In this document: positions 32,667 to 41,310 of the stretch, piece by piece | Layout of the letters: each line of letters starts with the position of its first letter | How positions within the stretch are numbered: position 1 is the first letter of the stretch | NCBI GenBank assembly: GCA_013349295.1 | Contig: DUZW01000024.1 | Coordinates: forward strand, 1-52,580 | Reading direction: 5' to 3' | From: Deltaproteobacteria bacterium | GTDB taxonomy: Bacteria; Desulfobacterota; Desulfobulbia; Desulfobulbales; Desulfurivibrionaceae | Length of the DNA stretch: 52,580 nt | Made by a program: the position numbers and the translations under genes | Notes under the pieces: generated by a model | Databases searched by the model: none | What the model was told of the DNA's origin: nothing | Seen by the model: only the letters and a program-made list of their open reading frames with translations

Positions 32667-35003
32667 GTGAGCAAAGTAATTGTCGTAAAAGGGCTTGATG
32701 CCAATGGCCAGCGGATCAGCTCCAAGAACTACGAAGAGCTGGTCCAGAAGGCCTTTGCCAAATCCACCCGCTTGAAGCTGGAAACCTACGGCCAGCACAA
32801 TGTGGGTGGCCGTTTGAAAAACGCGGGCAAAAAGGTGGAGATCGAGATCAGCGGCCCCTGCGGCCAGCGCCTGGGCTGCATGGGCATGCCCGGCACCACC
32901 ATCGTCTGCGACGGACCTGCCTCTGATGACGTGGGCTACCTCAATATCGGCGCGGAAATCACCGTCAAGGGCGACGCCACCAACGGGGTCTGCAACGCCA
33001 TGGCCGAAGGCAAGGTCTACGTGGGCGGCTCCATCGGCGCCCGGGGCCTGACCATGACCAAATGGAACCCCGAACACCAGCGTCCGCAGCTGTGGGTGCT
33101 GGGCTCGGTGGGCGATACCTTCGCCGAGTTCAACTGCGGCGGCATCGGCATCATCTGCGGCATCGAACCCAAGAATCCGAAAAATGTCCTGGGCTACCGC
33201 CCCTGCGTCGGCATGGTCGGCGGCTGGATCTACTACCGGGGCAAAAACGACGGCTCCTATGACAAGAAAAGCGTCATGGCCGTGCTGCCCAACGATGAAC
33301 AATGGGCTTGGCTCATGGAGCGGATGCCCGTTTACCTCAAAAAAATCGGCCGCAGTCGCCTGCTCAAAAAGCTTTCCGTCCGCAAGGAATGGATGATGCT
33401 GATCTCCATCCCGCCCCAGGAACGGGCGCTGATGTTTTCCGGCCCCATGCCCATGGCGGAGTTCAAGCAGAAGATCTGGAACCCCGGTTTCGGCGGCGGC
33501 GACCCCATCCGCGATCTGGCTCCGGGCTTGGACCGCACCCCCATCGGCATGATCGAGACCGGGGAACTCCGGCGGCGTCAGCCCTTCTGGGCCAACCGCG
33601 ACAAGGCCGCACCCTGCGCCTACTACTGCCCGGTGCACATCCCCACCATCGACCGGTTGCGCTTGTTCCGCGAAGGCAAGGGCGATGAGGCCTACAAGAT
33701 GTTGCTCGATTATACCCCGCTGCCGGCCTCGGTCTGCGGCTACGTCTGCCCGAACCTCTGCATGCAGAACTGCTCCAGGCAGCTGGTGGACGAGAAGATC
33801 GACGTCCAGATGCTGGGCCGTGCTTCCCGCGACGCCAAGCCTCCCAAGCCCGCCAAATCGCTGGGCAAAAAGGTCGCCATCATCGGCGGCGGCCCGGCCG
33901 GCATGAACGCGGCCTGGCAGTTGGCCAAGGCTGGGGTAGAAGCGCATATCTTCGAGCGCGACCAGCAGTTGGGCGGCAAGCTCGCCCAGGTCATCCCCTG
34001 GGAGCGACTGCCCAAGGCCATTTGGGACAGAGAGATCCAACGCTTCCTCTCCATGCCCAATATCAAGGCGAACTTCGGGGTCGCCATGACCAAGGAGAAG
34101 TTTGCCGAGTTGAAGAAAAAATACGACCACGTCATCGTGGCCGTCGGCACCCACCAGCCGCGGATCATCCCCTTCCCCGGCCATGAGCGGGTTGTCCCCG
34201 CCCTGGACTTCCTGAAGAGCGCGAAAAGCGCCAAGCCGATGAAGGTCGGCAAGCAGGTGGTGATCATCGGCGCGGGCAACGTGGGCTGCGATGTGGCCTG
34301 CGAGGCGTACCGGCTCGGCGCCCAGGAGGTTACCCTGGTGGATATCCAGAAACCCCTGGCATTCGGCAAGGAAAAGGCTGCAGCCGAGGCACTGGGCGCC
34401 ACATTCAAATGGCCGGTGCAGACCAAGGAGGTTACCGCCGAAGGACTCATCGACGCGGCAGGCCAGCTCATCCCGGCCCAGACCGTGATCATCTCCATCG
34501 GCGACGTCCCGGCTTTGAAGTTCCTGCCTGATACCGTTGAGGTTATCACCGTAGGCGGCGCAGGCTGGATCAAGTGCAACGCGGCCGGGCTTACCAGCGA
34601 CCCGAAGATCTCGGCCATCGGCGATGTGGAACGGCCGGGCCTTGCCACCAACGCCCTGGGGGCGGGCAAGAAGACCGCGGAAGCTATCCTGGCCGGATTC
34701 AAGGGCGAGGAATGGAAGGACTTCGGCCAGCAGCTCATCCCTCAGGCTAGCCTGACCTCAGCCCACTATACCCCTGAGCCTTGCCCGGGTTCCTCCGAGG
34801 CGGCTGAGGCGGAACGCTGCATGAGCTGCGGCACCTGCCGTGACTGCCATCTCTGCGAGACCATCTGTCCGACCCAGGCCATCTCCAGGGAAAAACTCGA
34901 GGACAAATCCTACCGCTATGTCTCAGACCCCGACAAGTGCATCGCCTGCGGCTTTTGTAGCGATACTTGTCCCTGCGGCATCTGGGTGATGCGACCTTTC
35001 TGA
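32667..35003 (+). CDS. Glutamate synthase GXGXG domain-GltD-ferredoxin fusion
   Basis: A 778-residue fusion. Residues 1-~250 are the GltB C-terminal GXGXG beta-helix domain (GQHNVGGRLKNAGKK, DGPASDDVGYLNIGAEITVKGDATNGVCNAMAEG). Residues ~300-690 are the GltD-type flavin oxidoreductase: cysteines in APCAYYCPVHIP and CGYVCPNLCMQNC, an FAD site (VAIIGGGPAGMNAAWQLAKAG) and an NAD(P) site (VVIIGAGNVGCDVACEAYRLGA). The C-terminus has two [4Fe-4S] motifs (CGTCRDCHLCETICP and CIACGFCSDTCP). It should move electrons between NAD(P)H, ferredoxin and the synthase. GTG start with AAGGAG six bases before. Confidence 0.9.
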   Translation: MSKVIVVKGLDANGQRISSKNYEELVQKAFAKSTRLKLETYGQHNVGGRLKNAGKKVEIEISGPCGQRLGCMGMPGTTIVCDGPASDDVGYLNIGAEITVKGDATNGVCNAMAEGKVYVGGSIGARGLTMTKWNPEHQRPQLWVLGSVGDTFAEFNCGGIGIICGIEPKNPKNVLGYRPCVGMVGGWIYYRGKNDGSYDKKSVMAVLPNDEQWAWLMERMPVYLKKIGRSRLLKKLSVRKEWMMLISIPPQERALMFSGPMPMAEFKQKIWNPGFGGGDPIRDLAPGLDRTPIGMIETGELRRRQPFWANRDKAAPCAYYCPVHIPTIDRLRLFREGKGDEAYKMLLDYTPLPASVCGYVCPNLCMQNCSRQLVDEKIDVQMLGRASRDAKPPKPAKSLGKKVAIIGGGPAGMNAAWQLAKAGVEAHIFERDQQLGGKLAQVIPWERLPKAIWDREIQRFLSMPNIKANFGVAMTKEKFAELKKKYDHVIVAVGTHQPRIIPFPGHERVVPALDFLKSAKSAKPMKVGKQVVIIGAGNVGCDVACEAYRLGAQEVTLVDIQKPLAFGKEKAAAEALGATFKWPVQTKEVTAEGLIDAAGQLIPAQTVIISIGDVPALKFLPDTVEVITVGGAGWIKCNAAGLTSDPKISAIGDVERPGLATNALGAGKKTAEAILAGFKGEEWKDFGQQLIPQASLTSAHYTPEPCPGSSEAAEAERCMSCGTCRDCHLCETICPTQAISREKLEDKSYRYVSDPDKCIACGFCSDTCPCGIWVMRPF

Positions 35004-35030
35004 TTCTTATTATAATTTTTATTACGCACC

Positions 35031-35071
35031 AAAAATGGCGGATAGCCTTTACCGGCTGTCCGCCATTTTTT
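35031..35071. terminator. Bidirectional terminator after glutamate synthase
   Basis: AATGGCGGA..AGCC-...-GGCT..TCCGCCATT hairpin with an A tract on the left and TTTTTT on the right. It serves the glutamate synthase operon and the convergent small gene. Confidence 0.9.
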
Positions 35072-35105
35072 CATCCATCTCAATGTAAAAATCTGTAATA
35101 CGCCC

Positions 35106-35282
35106 CTATCCTTCCTCGTAAACCTCGGTAACGGTCATTCTTTTACTGGCCCGTGCGTATTTCCGATGAAATTCATACATGGCCATGGCCACATTCTTCG
35201 CATCAACGGTTGTTTTCTCGATTACGGCAGTGCGCCAGAGTTCAGGCCCCCCGACCTTGAATTTCACCACGAATTTACGCAT
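35106..35282 (-). CDS. Small conserved-looking protein of 58 residues
   Basis: Starts MRKFVVKFKVGGPELWRTAVIEKTTVD and ends RMTVTEVYEEG. The ATG at 35282 has a strong AAGGAGG site six bases upstream and a clean terminator follows, so it is probably a real gene. It is basic, soluble and has a predicted alternating strand-helix pattern. I recognise no family; its place between the glutamate synthase and amt genes does not imply a role. Confidence 0.7.
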   Translation of the reverse strand: MRKFVVKFKVGGPELWRTAVIEKTTVDAKNVAMAMYEFHRKYARASKRMTVTEVYEEG

Positions 35283-35464
35283 CGCCCCCCTCCTTTTGCT
35301 GTGCAATCCATGGGCAACGTCACCCAGTTAGCGCATGCTGCTTAATTTGAAATTTTCGCATTATTTCCCCGCCGGGTCAATACCGAAAAAATACTAGTAG
35401 CGGAGCATAACTCCCTCCCTGACCGCCCCGCCGCTTCCGGCCCGAACACCCACAAAAAAATACT

Positions 35465-35504
35465 ACAAATTTGTACTAAACAAACTTGCATTTTACATAT
35501 TTGT
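35465..35504. promoter_or_regulatory. Paired ACA-N4-TGT dyads upstream of amt
   Basis: ACAAATTTGT (35465-35474, inside the 12-bp palindrome TACAAATTTGTA) and ACATATTTGT (35495-35504) have centres exactly 30 bp apart, about three helical turns. They lie 80-120 bp upstream of the sigma-54 -24 box, where an enhancer-binding activator would sit. The factor is unknown. Confidence 0.5.
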
Positions 35505-35584
35505 TCACCAACCACAACCGAACGACTCAGCCAGAACCAGCGCAAAACAACACACATTCAACGAGAAAAAAATTCCAGCGATCA

Positions 35585-35600
35585 TGGCACGATTCTCGCT
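35585..35600 (+). promoter_or_regulatory. Sigma-54 promoter of amt
   Basis: TGGCAC (35585-35590), five bases, then TCGCT (35596-35600): a perfect -24 box and the essential GC at -12 with GG-N10-GC spacing. Transcription would start near 35611, about 50 bases before the amt ATG. Confidence 0.8.
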
Positions 35601-35659
35601 AAACGTGGAGTGGATAGGTCCACCCCAAACACCTCAATTCGGAAAATGAAGGAGATACC

Positions 35660-36985
35660 ATGCACCACCGTTTTCTCTCCATACCCTCCACCGGCCTCGC
35701 CTTTGCGCTTCTCCCCGGTCTGGCCTTGGCTGGTGACGGCCAATGCATCGACAGCGGCACCACGGCCTGGATGCTGATTTCCACGGCCCTGGTATTGCTG
35801 ATGATTCCGGGCCTGGCCATGTTTTACGGCGGCCTGGTCCGCACCAAGAACGTACTGAGCACCATGATGCACAGCTTTGTTTCCATGGCGATAATCGGCG
35901 TACTCTGGGTGGTCTGCGGTTACAGCCTCACCTTCGGAAAAAGCATTTTTGGCGGCATCATCGGCTGGAACCCTGACTACTTCATGCTGAGCGGGATCGA
36001 CGAAACGATCAGCAATGGCGTGCCCGAGTATGTCCTGGCCATGTTCCAAGGCAAATTCGCCATCATCACCCCGGCCCTGATCAGCGGCGCCATAGCCGAA
36101 CGGGTCTACTTCCGGGGCTACATCCTCTTTATCGTCCTCTGGTTCTTGTTTGTCTACAGTCCCCTGTGCCACTGGATTTGGGCCCCGGACGGCTGGCTCT
36201 TCAACATAGGCGCCAAGGGGGTTATCGATTTAGCCGGCGGCTTGGTTATCCATGTCTCCGCAGGAGTCAGCGCCCTGGTCGCCGCCCTCTTCCTCGGCCC
36301 GAGACTGGGATATCCCAAAACCGCCATGCATCCGAACAATCTGGTTATGACCATGATGGGCGCTGGCCTTCTCTGGGTCGGCTGGTATGGCTTCAATGCC
36401 GGCTCCACCGTGCAGAGCGGCCTGGAAACGGCCCGCGCCCTCACAATGACTCAGATCTCGGCGGCAAGCGGGGCTTTGACCTGGCTGATCATCGAGGCCA
36501 TCGCTTTCCGCAAGGCCACCTCCCTGGGCTTTGTTTCCGGGATTCTGGCCGGCCTGGTGGTGATCACCCCGGCAGCCGGAGTCGTGCAACCCATGGGGGC
36601 TCTTGCCCTCGGCGCAGCCTCATCCCTGGTCTGCTATTTTGCCTTGATCATGAAGATGCGACTCGGCTACGATGACAGCCTGGACTGCTTCGGCATCCAC
36701 GGGGTCGGCAGCGGCCTCGGCGTTCTCCTGCTTTCCTTCTTTATCCGAGACTCATGGATGGAAAAGGCCTCCGCCGCAGCCGGACAGGCATGGACCGCAA
36801 TCGATCAATTGCAGGTGCAACTTCTGGGTATGGGCGTCACCATTGCCCTGGCCGCTTCCGCTACCATCCTGATCTGCCTGGTTGTGGAAAAAACCGTAGG
36901 CTTCCGGATCGACAAACAGTGGGAGGTCGAAGGCCTCGACAAATCCCTTCATGGCGAATCCGGCTACGGGATGGCGGACCGCTGA
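35660..36985 (+). CDS. amt: Ammonium transporter Amt
   Basis: A 441-residue ammonium channel of the inner membrane with a cleavable signal (MHHRFLSIPSTGLAFALLPG, cut near ALA-GD) and 11 membrane helices. The helix-1 stretch MIPGLAMFYGGLVRTKN, the HWIWAPDGWLF segment and the twin conserved histidines (VHVSAG-type IHVSAGVSALV and FGIHGVGSGLG) are present. GAAGGAGATACC lies just before the ATG. No PII gene (glnK) follows; a terminator does. The sigma-54 promoter and the upstream glutamate synthase operon indicate nitrogen-limited expression. Confidence 0.96.
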   Translation: MHHRFLSIPSTGLAFALLPGLALAGDGQCIDSGTTAWMLISTALVLLMIPGLAMFYGGLVRTKNVLSTMMHSFVSMAIIGVLWVVCGYSLTFGKSIFGGIIGWNPDYFMLSGIDETISNGVPEYVLAMFQGKFAIITPALISGAIAERVYFRGYILFIVLWFLFVYSPLCHWIWAPDGWLFNIGAKGVIDLAGGLVIHVSAGVSALVAALFLGPRLGYPKTAMHPNNLVMTMMGAGLLWVGWYGFNAGSTVQSGLETARALTMTQISAASGALTWLIIEAIAFRKATSLGFVSGILAGLVVITPAAGVVQPMGALALGAASSLVCYFALIMKMRLGYDDSLDCFGIHGVGSGLGVLLLSFFIRDSWMEKASAAAGQAWTAIDQLQVQLLGMGVTIALAASATILICLVVEKTVGFRIDKQWEVEGLDKSLHGESGYGMADR

Positions 36986-37012
36986 ACCGCATTATTCACA
37001 CCGCATAAACAT

Positions 37013-37051
37013 AAAAAAAGCCGGGCTCCTGATGGATGCCCGGCTTTTTTT
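37013..37051. terminator. Rho-independent terminator after amt
   Basis: AGCCGGGC (37019-37026) pairs with GCCCGGCT (37038-37045), preceded by seven As and followed by a T run. Confidence 0.9.
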
Positions 37052-37134
37052 GTTTACGACATCAGCTGCCCAATAATATACAATGCACCAAGCATCACGC
37101 CATATTCATCACTTTTCCCGAGGACAACTTCTCC

Positions 37135-39615
37135 ATGCCGGCAACACGGACATCTTTTCCCAACAGACCAAACAGTTGCGGCGGATTTTTCTCCGTCATC
37201 ATCCCGCTGCTCCTCCTCGCCCTCTGCCTGCTTCCTAAAATTGCCACAGCCGGCCTGACCATCCGCCAAGGTTATTTCTGGGACACGGACCGCCAAGAGT
37301 TTTTCATTCCGCATGGCTTTGCCTATCAGATCTGGAACCCGCCGGTTTTCGCCACCCAAACCCTGGCAGAGGTGGACTATGACCTGGAGGCCATGCAAAA
37401 AGCGCATGCCAACTCACTCCGAGTTGAGCTGGTCTGGGAAAGCGTGGAACCGGCGGAAGGCGTCTTCCGCTGGGATCAGGCCGACCACCTGATCAGTAAA
37501 GCCGAACACCTCGGGCTCAAACTCTTCATCCTCATCGGCTACCAGTACCCGCCCTCTTGGTTTGTCGCCCATTACCCGGAGGCCATGGCCCGCACCGCAA
37601 ACGGCCCCAGCCCCCTCCTGAACTACAGCCACCCAAGGGCCAAGGAATCATTTGCCCGATTCATCGCCGCGGTGTGCGACCGCTACAAAGCAAGCCCGGC
37701 CATCGGCGGCTGGATTATCGGCAACGAATTCGCCTTTTACGATCTCTGGGAGAATAACCCTATCAAGAATCAGGTCGGCTACGATGAAGAAGCCAGCCTT
37801 CCCTCTTTCCGGGATTTCCTCGCGCAAACCTACGGGGGGAGCATCGAGCGGCTCAACGCGGTCTGGGGCACCACATTCCAAAGCTTCGCCGAGGTAGTCA
37901 TGGCAAGAAGCTACCCGGAAGATCGGGCCGATCATCAAGCCATTCGCAACTCCGGCTACCACGACCTTATCCAGTGGCGCAAACGAACCATCGCTGATTT
38001 TCTCGTTGCAGGCGCCAAGGCGGCGAAAAAGGCCGCCCCCGGGCAGATGATCTCCTACTCCATGGTGGGCGGCATCTTTAACGGCCTTGACCCCAACTAC
38101 ACCGGCGAGGACCCGTTGATCATCACAGAGCGCTGCCGGGCTGCGGGCGCGCCCCTGGATTTCATCTCCCTCAATCTCTACTCCTGGGCTCTGGCCGGAC
38201 ATGAACTGCGCTCCTTGGACTTCGGCATCGCCAAGTATCGCGACCTGCTCGACATCCCGCTAATGATCACGGAAACCGGCCACAGCTCCACGGAAACCCT
38301 CTTCCCCGGCGCAGCGGCCCGCCAGACCGAGGCCATCGTCAGCTCCACCTGGGAGAGCATGCTCTCCGGGGCCATGGGCGTGCACCTCTTCCACTGGAAC
38401 GATCGCAACAACTTCCTCGCCACGCCATACCCACGCGAAGCAGGGTTTGGGGTGGTCGATCAGGAGCGGCGCCCCAAGCCCAAGGTGTACGAGGCGGTGC
38501 GCACCATGTTTCAGCGCATGGACGCGCTGCCCCTCACGCGCTTTCTTCCCGGCTCACGCCCCATGGAGCCGGACATCCTCGTTTACTGGCCAACCGATCT
38601 TGATCTGAGCTGGAACAAAACCAACGAAGAAACCGCCTCTCTATGGGGTGGGCTACGCCGCCTGGGATTCAGACCAAAACTCATCAACCACCCCCTTGCC
38701 GACCTGGGTACGACTGAGTTGGAGACCAAGGCCAAATGCCTGCTCCTGCCGAGAAACTTCCAGATGCGCGCGGATGATCTTTCCGCCCTGCCCAACCTTC
38801 TCGGCCGGGGCATGCATATCCACGCCAACCTTGACCTGCCCGGCCAGTTTGACGCCAATCACCGGGACAACCCCGGTTGGGCCGCAGCCATGGCCAAGGT
38901 CTTTGGGGTGGATGTCAGTCAGACCCGACCTGCCTGGGAAAGCGGCATCCAGCCGGGAGCGGACTGGAGTGCAGGCTATACCCCCCTGCTTCTCAACCCC
39001 ACACCGGATGGAATCCTCGCCCAAACCCAGCCCCAAACAATTCGGACCTGGAAATACTGGCAAGGAGTCCGCCCGGCCTCGGGAGGCACACCCCAGGCCT
39101 GGAACGAAACCGAATCCGGCCTTCGCTTAGGCGCGGCCCTGGTTACCAAGGAACATCCCTTGGCCCGCACCGCGCTCAACACCTTTGGGCTGGGCGACTT
39201 TATCGCCCCCGCCAGCCTGATGAACAGCCCAGGCAACGCGCCCACTTTTGCCTGGGACACCAGAACCACCTGGCTCGGGAAAATCTACAAGAATTTCTTT
39301 AGGATACAGCCCCGCATCGAGCTTACGGGTCCGGGGGCCGGCTATGTCCTTGCCGACCTGCGCCGGACCACGGACGGCTATCTGCTGGCCCTGATGAACG
39401 AACACACGGCCCCGGCCATGGTGAGCGTACGGGCAAACTGGTTTCCAGGGGAAGGGGCGGCGATGGTGAAGGATCTGCTTTCCGGCGATGCCGAGGCAGA
39501 ACATGGACTGGACAGGCTCATTCTGCGAGGGGACGACTACCGGCTGTTCCATATCACCCCGAAACTTCAGAGCCGGCAAGAAGAACAGCCGCAGAAAGAA
39601 AAGGAAACAAACTAG
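37135..39615 (+). CDS. Secreted glycoside hydrolase, GH42/clan GH-A-like
   Basis: An 826-residue exported protein. After the signal segment (VIIPLLLLALCLLPKIATA, near residues 21-39) comes a (beta/alpha)8 barrel: NSLRVELVWESVEPAEGVFRW, GGWIIGNEFAFYD with the predicted acid/base Glu, and LMITETGHSS with the predicted nucleophile Glu. A second domain (residues ~480-700) resembles the trimerisation domain of GH42 beta-galactosidases (DILVYWPTDLDLSW). The C-terminal tail is charged and Gln/Lys/Glu-rich. The substrate is uncertain; beta-galactoside or another beta-linked sugar is likely. I use the ATG at 37135; the frame is open upstream only because it runs through the amt terminator. Its stop codon overlaps the nspC stop in a shared CTAG. 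Confidence 0.82.
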   Translation: MPATRTSFPNRPNSCGGFFSVIIPLLLLALCLLPKIATAGLTIRQGYFWDTDRQEFFIPHGFAYQIWNPPVFATQTLAEVDYDLEAMQKAHANSLRVELVWESVEPAEGVFRWDQADHLISKAEHLGLKLFILIGYQYPPSWFVAHYPEAMARTANGPSPLLNYSHPRAKESFARFIAAVCDRYKASPAIGGWIIGNEFAFYDLWENNPIKNQVGYDEEASLPSFRDFLAQTYGGSIERLNAVWGTTFQSFAEVVMARSYPEDRADHQAIRNSGYHDLIQWRKRTIADFLVAGAKAAKKAAPGQMISYSMVGGIFNGLDPNYTGEDPLIITERCRAAGAPLDFISLNLYSWALAGHELRSLDFGIAKYRDLLDIPLMITETGHSSTETLFPGAAARQTEAIVSSTWESMLSGAMGVHLFHWNDRNNFLATPYPREAGFGVVDQERRPKPKVYEAVRTMFQRMDALPLTRFLPGSRPMEPDILVYWPTDLDLSWNKTNEETASLWGGLRRLGFRPKLINHPLADLGTTELETKAKCLLLPRNFQMRADDLSALPNLLGRGMHIHANLDLPGQFDANHRDNPGWAAAMAKVFGVDVSQTRPAWESGIQPGADWSAGYTPLLLNPTPDGILAQTQPQTIRTWKYWQGVRPASGGTPQAWNETESGLRLGAALVTKEHPLARTALNTFGLGDFIAPASLMNSPGNAPTFAWDTRTTWLGKIYKNFFRIQPRIELTGPGAGYVLADLRRTTDGYLLALMNEHTAPAMVSVRANWFPGEGAAMVKDLLSGDAEAEHGLDRLILRGDDYRLFHITPKLQSRQEEQPQKEKETN

Positions 39616-40781
39616 GACAGTCGGGACTTATAATCCTCATAGCCAAAGGAACGCACTACCTCGCTCTCGCCGGTGCGCGAATCGCAGACCACGATGCTGG
39701 GCAGCCGCACCCCGTTGAAGGTGGTGGTCTTGACCATGGTGTAATGGGCCATGTCGCCGAACACCAGACGCTGGCCGATGGCAAGGGGCTCGGGAAAAGA
39801 ATAGTCGCCGATCACATCCCCGGCCAAGCAGGACAACCCCCCCAACCGGTAGGTATGGGCAAACTCACCGGGCTCGCCAGCACCGAAAAGCACCGGCCGG
39901 TAGGGCATCTCCAGGACATCGGGCATGTGGGCCGTGGCCGAGGTGTCGAGGATGGCGGTACTCATCTCGTTTTCCACAATATCCATCACCCGGGTCACCA
40001 GCACCCCGATATTGAGGCCGATGGCCTCGCCGGGCTCCAGATAAACCTGCACCCCGTATTTCTCCTGAATCCGAGAGATGGTGGCACAGAGGCGGTCGAT
40101 ATCGTAACCCTCCCGGGTTATGTGGTGGCCGCCCCCGAAATTGACCCATTGCATCCTGCCGAGAAACTCACCGAATTTCTCCTCAAAGGCCACAACCGTA
40201 TGCTCCAGGGCATCGGCATCCTGCTCGCAGAGGGCATGAAAATGGAGTCCCTCAATCCCCTCCAGCAGCTCAGGGTGAAACTGATCTCGCACCACGCCGA
40301 GGCGCGAGAAGCGGCCGCAGGGATTGTAGAGATCCACATCCACCTCGGAGTACTGCGGGTTGACCCGGATGCCGCAGGAAATCTTCTTGCCTGCCCCGGC
40401 CACCTGCTCCTTGAAATGGAGCCACTGGCGGAAGGAATTAAAAACCAGATGATCGGCGCAGGTAAGGATTTCAGCGAATTCCTCGTCTCCGTAAGCCGGG
40501 GCATAGACATGCACCTCCTTGCCGAACTCCTCCGCAGCCAGTCGCGCCTCGGAAAGGGAGCTGGCCGAAGCGCCGTGCAAAACCTCGCGGATTTGGCCAA
40601 AGAGGCTGAACATGGCAAACCCCTTGAGGGCCAGGAGGATCCGGCAGCCGGTGCGTTGCTGCACCTGATCGAGGACAATCAGATTACGGGCCAAACTGGC
40701 CCGGTCACAGACATAGCTCGGGGTTGGCACCTCGCTTAGGTCACAGCCGATATTGATTACCTTGTGGCTCATCGTTTTCAT
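39612..40781 (-). CDS. nspC: Carboxynorspermidine/carboxyspermidine decarboxylase NspC
   Basis: PLP enzyme of the alanine-racemase fold that decarboxylates carboxy(nor)spermidine to (nor)spermidine. The PLP lysine is in LLALKGFAMFS near residue 53, and NFGGGHHITREGYD, EPGEAIGLNIG, GPLCLAGD-like LSCLAGDVIGDY and the C-terminal FNG block match the family. 389 residues. It overlaps the cupin gene by 4 bp and is in one unit with the carboxynorspermidine dehydrogenase upstream, which is the alternative polyamine pathway. Confidence 0.93.
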   Translation of the reverse strand: MKTMSHKVINIGCDLSEVPTPSYVCDRASLARNLIVLDQVQQRTGCRILLALKGFAMFSLFGQIREVLHGASASSLSEARLAAEEFGKEVHVYAPAYGDEEFAEILTCADHLVFNSFRQWLHFKEQVAGAGKKISCGIRVNPQYSEVDVDLYNPCGRFSRLGVVRDQFHPELLEGIEGLHFHALCEQDADALEHTVVAFEEKFGEFLGRMQWVNFGGGHHITREGYDIDRLCATISRIQEKYGVQVYLEPGEAIGLNIGVLVTRVMDIVENEMSTAILDTSATAHMPDVLEMPYRPVLFGAGEPGEFAHTYRLGGLSCLAGDVIGDYSFPEPLAIGQRLVFGDMAHYTMVKTTTFNGVRLPSIVVCDSRTGESEVVRSFGYEDYKSRLS

Positions 40782-41272
40782 CCAAAATTATAGGGAACCG
40801 CCTTGCCCACAGACAAACCATGCAGGGCCGCCTCGAATCCAGCCGCAGCGGCCTCGCCCTCCGCCGGAGCCCAAGGAGCAAAATCCTTTTCGGGCAGCGA
40901 CACATATGGCCCGGGCTTGACCTCCACCAGCAGGGTGCCCGGCTCTTCGATGATCAGGGTGTGCCAGACCCCGGCCGGGATCTCCACCCCATAACACGAT
41001 CCGGATGCGGCAAGCGCGAGTTTGTCCGTGAGTAGACCCGCATCGTCAAAAAGCAACACCACGGCACTCCCGGCCAGACAGAAAAACAGTTCCCATTTCG
41101 GGGATTGCGCGTGGCGATGCGGCCGAATATAGGTGCCGGGCTCCATGTCCACCACCAGCCGCTGGACCGGATCATCCGGGCTCTCGTGCAGACAATGATG
41201 CACCCTCCGCCGGGGAACTCTTTGGGCCTCTGCCCGCAGCGCTTCATGCATAGCGGCACCAATGCGCTTCAC
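40778..41272 (-). CDS. WbuC-like cupin metalloprotein
   Basis: A 164-residue protein with a single cupin barrel: PGTYIRPHRHAQSPKWELFF provides the His-X-His metal ligands with the later Glu, and AGVWHTLIIEEPGTLLVEVKPGPY the second cupin motif with its histidine. The LHESPDDPVQRLVVDMEPGTYIRPHRH start matches the WbuC cupin group. Function unknown; members are best known from sugar/LPS clusters. Its position between the two polyamine genes, overlapping nspC by 4 bp, points to a linked role, possibly processing a polyamine intermediate, but this is inference. Confidence 0.8.
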   Translation of the reverse strand: MKRIGAAMHEALRAEAQRVPRRRVHHCLHESPDDPVQRLVVDMEPGTYIRPHRHAQSPKWELFFCLAGSAVVLLFDDAGLLTDKLALAASGSCYGVEIPAGVWHTLIIEEPGTLLVEVKPGPYVSLPEKDFAPWAPAEGEAAAAGFEAALHGLSVGKAVPYNFG

Positions 41273-41310
41273 GAGAGATCACCCATATCGTCAGCAGTCG
41301 GCAGGAACGC

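Larger units (their letters stand above)
35283..35659. other. Upstream region of amt
   Basis: 377 bp without a gene. It includes the two ACA-N4-TGT dyads (35465-35504), the sigma-54 promoter (35585-35600), and a small GTGGA-TAGG-TCCAC hairpin (about 35606-35624) in the presumed leader. The part from 35283 to 35440 shows nothing I can name. Confidence 0.6.

Noticed and set aside
32649..34184. 511-codon open frame antisense to the glutamate synthase fusion
   Set aside because: A GC-driven shadow of a clearly recognisable protein; Gly/Ala/His-rich with no motif.
37036..37134. Upstream start for the GH42-like gene
   Set aside because: It would place the start codon inside the amt terminator; the ATG at 37135 leads into a proper signal segment.
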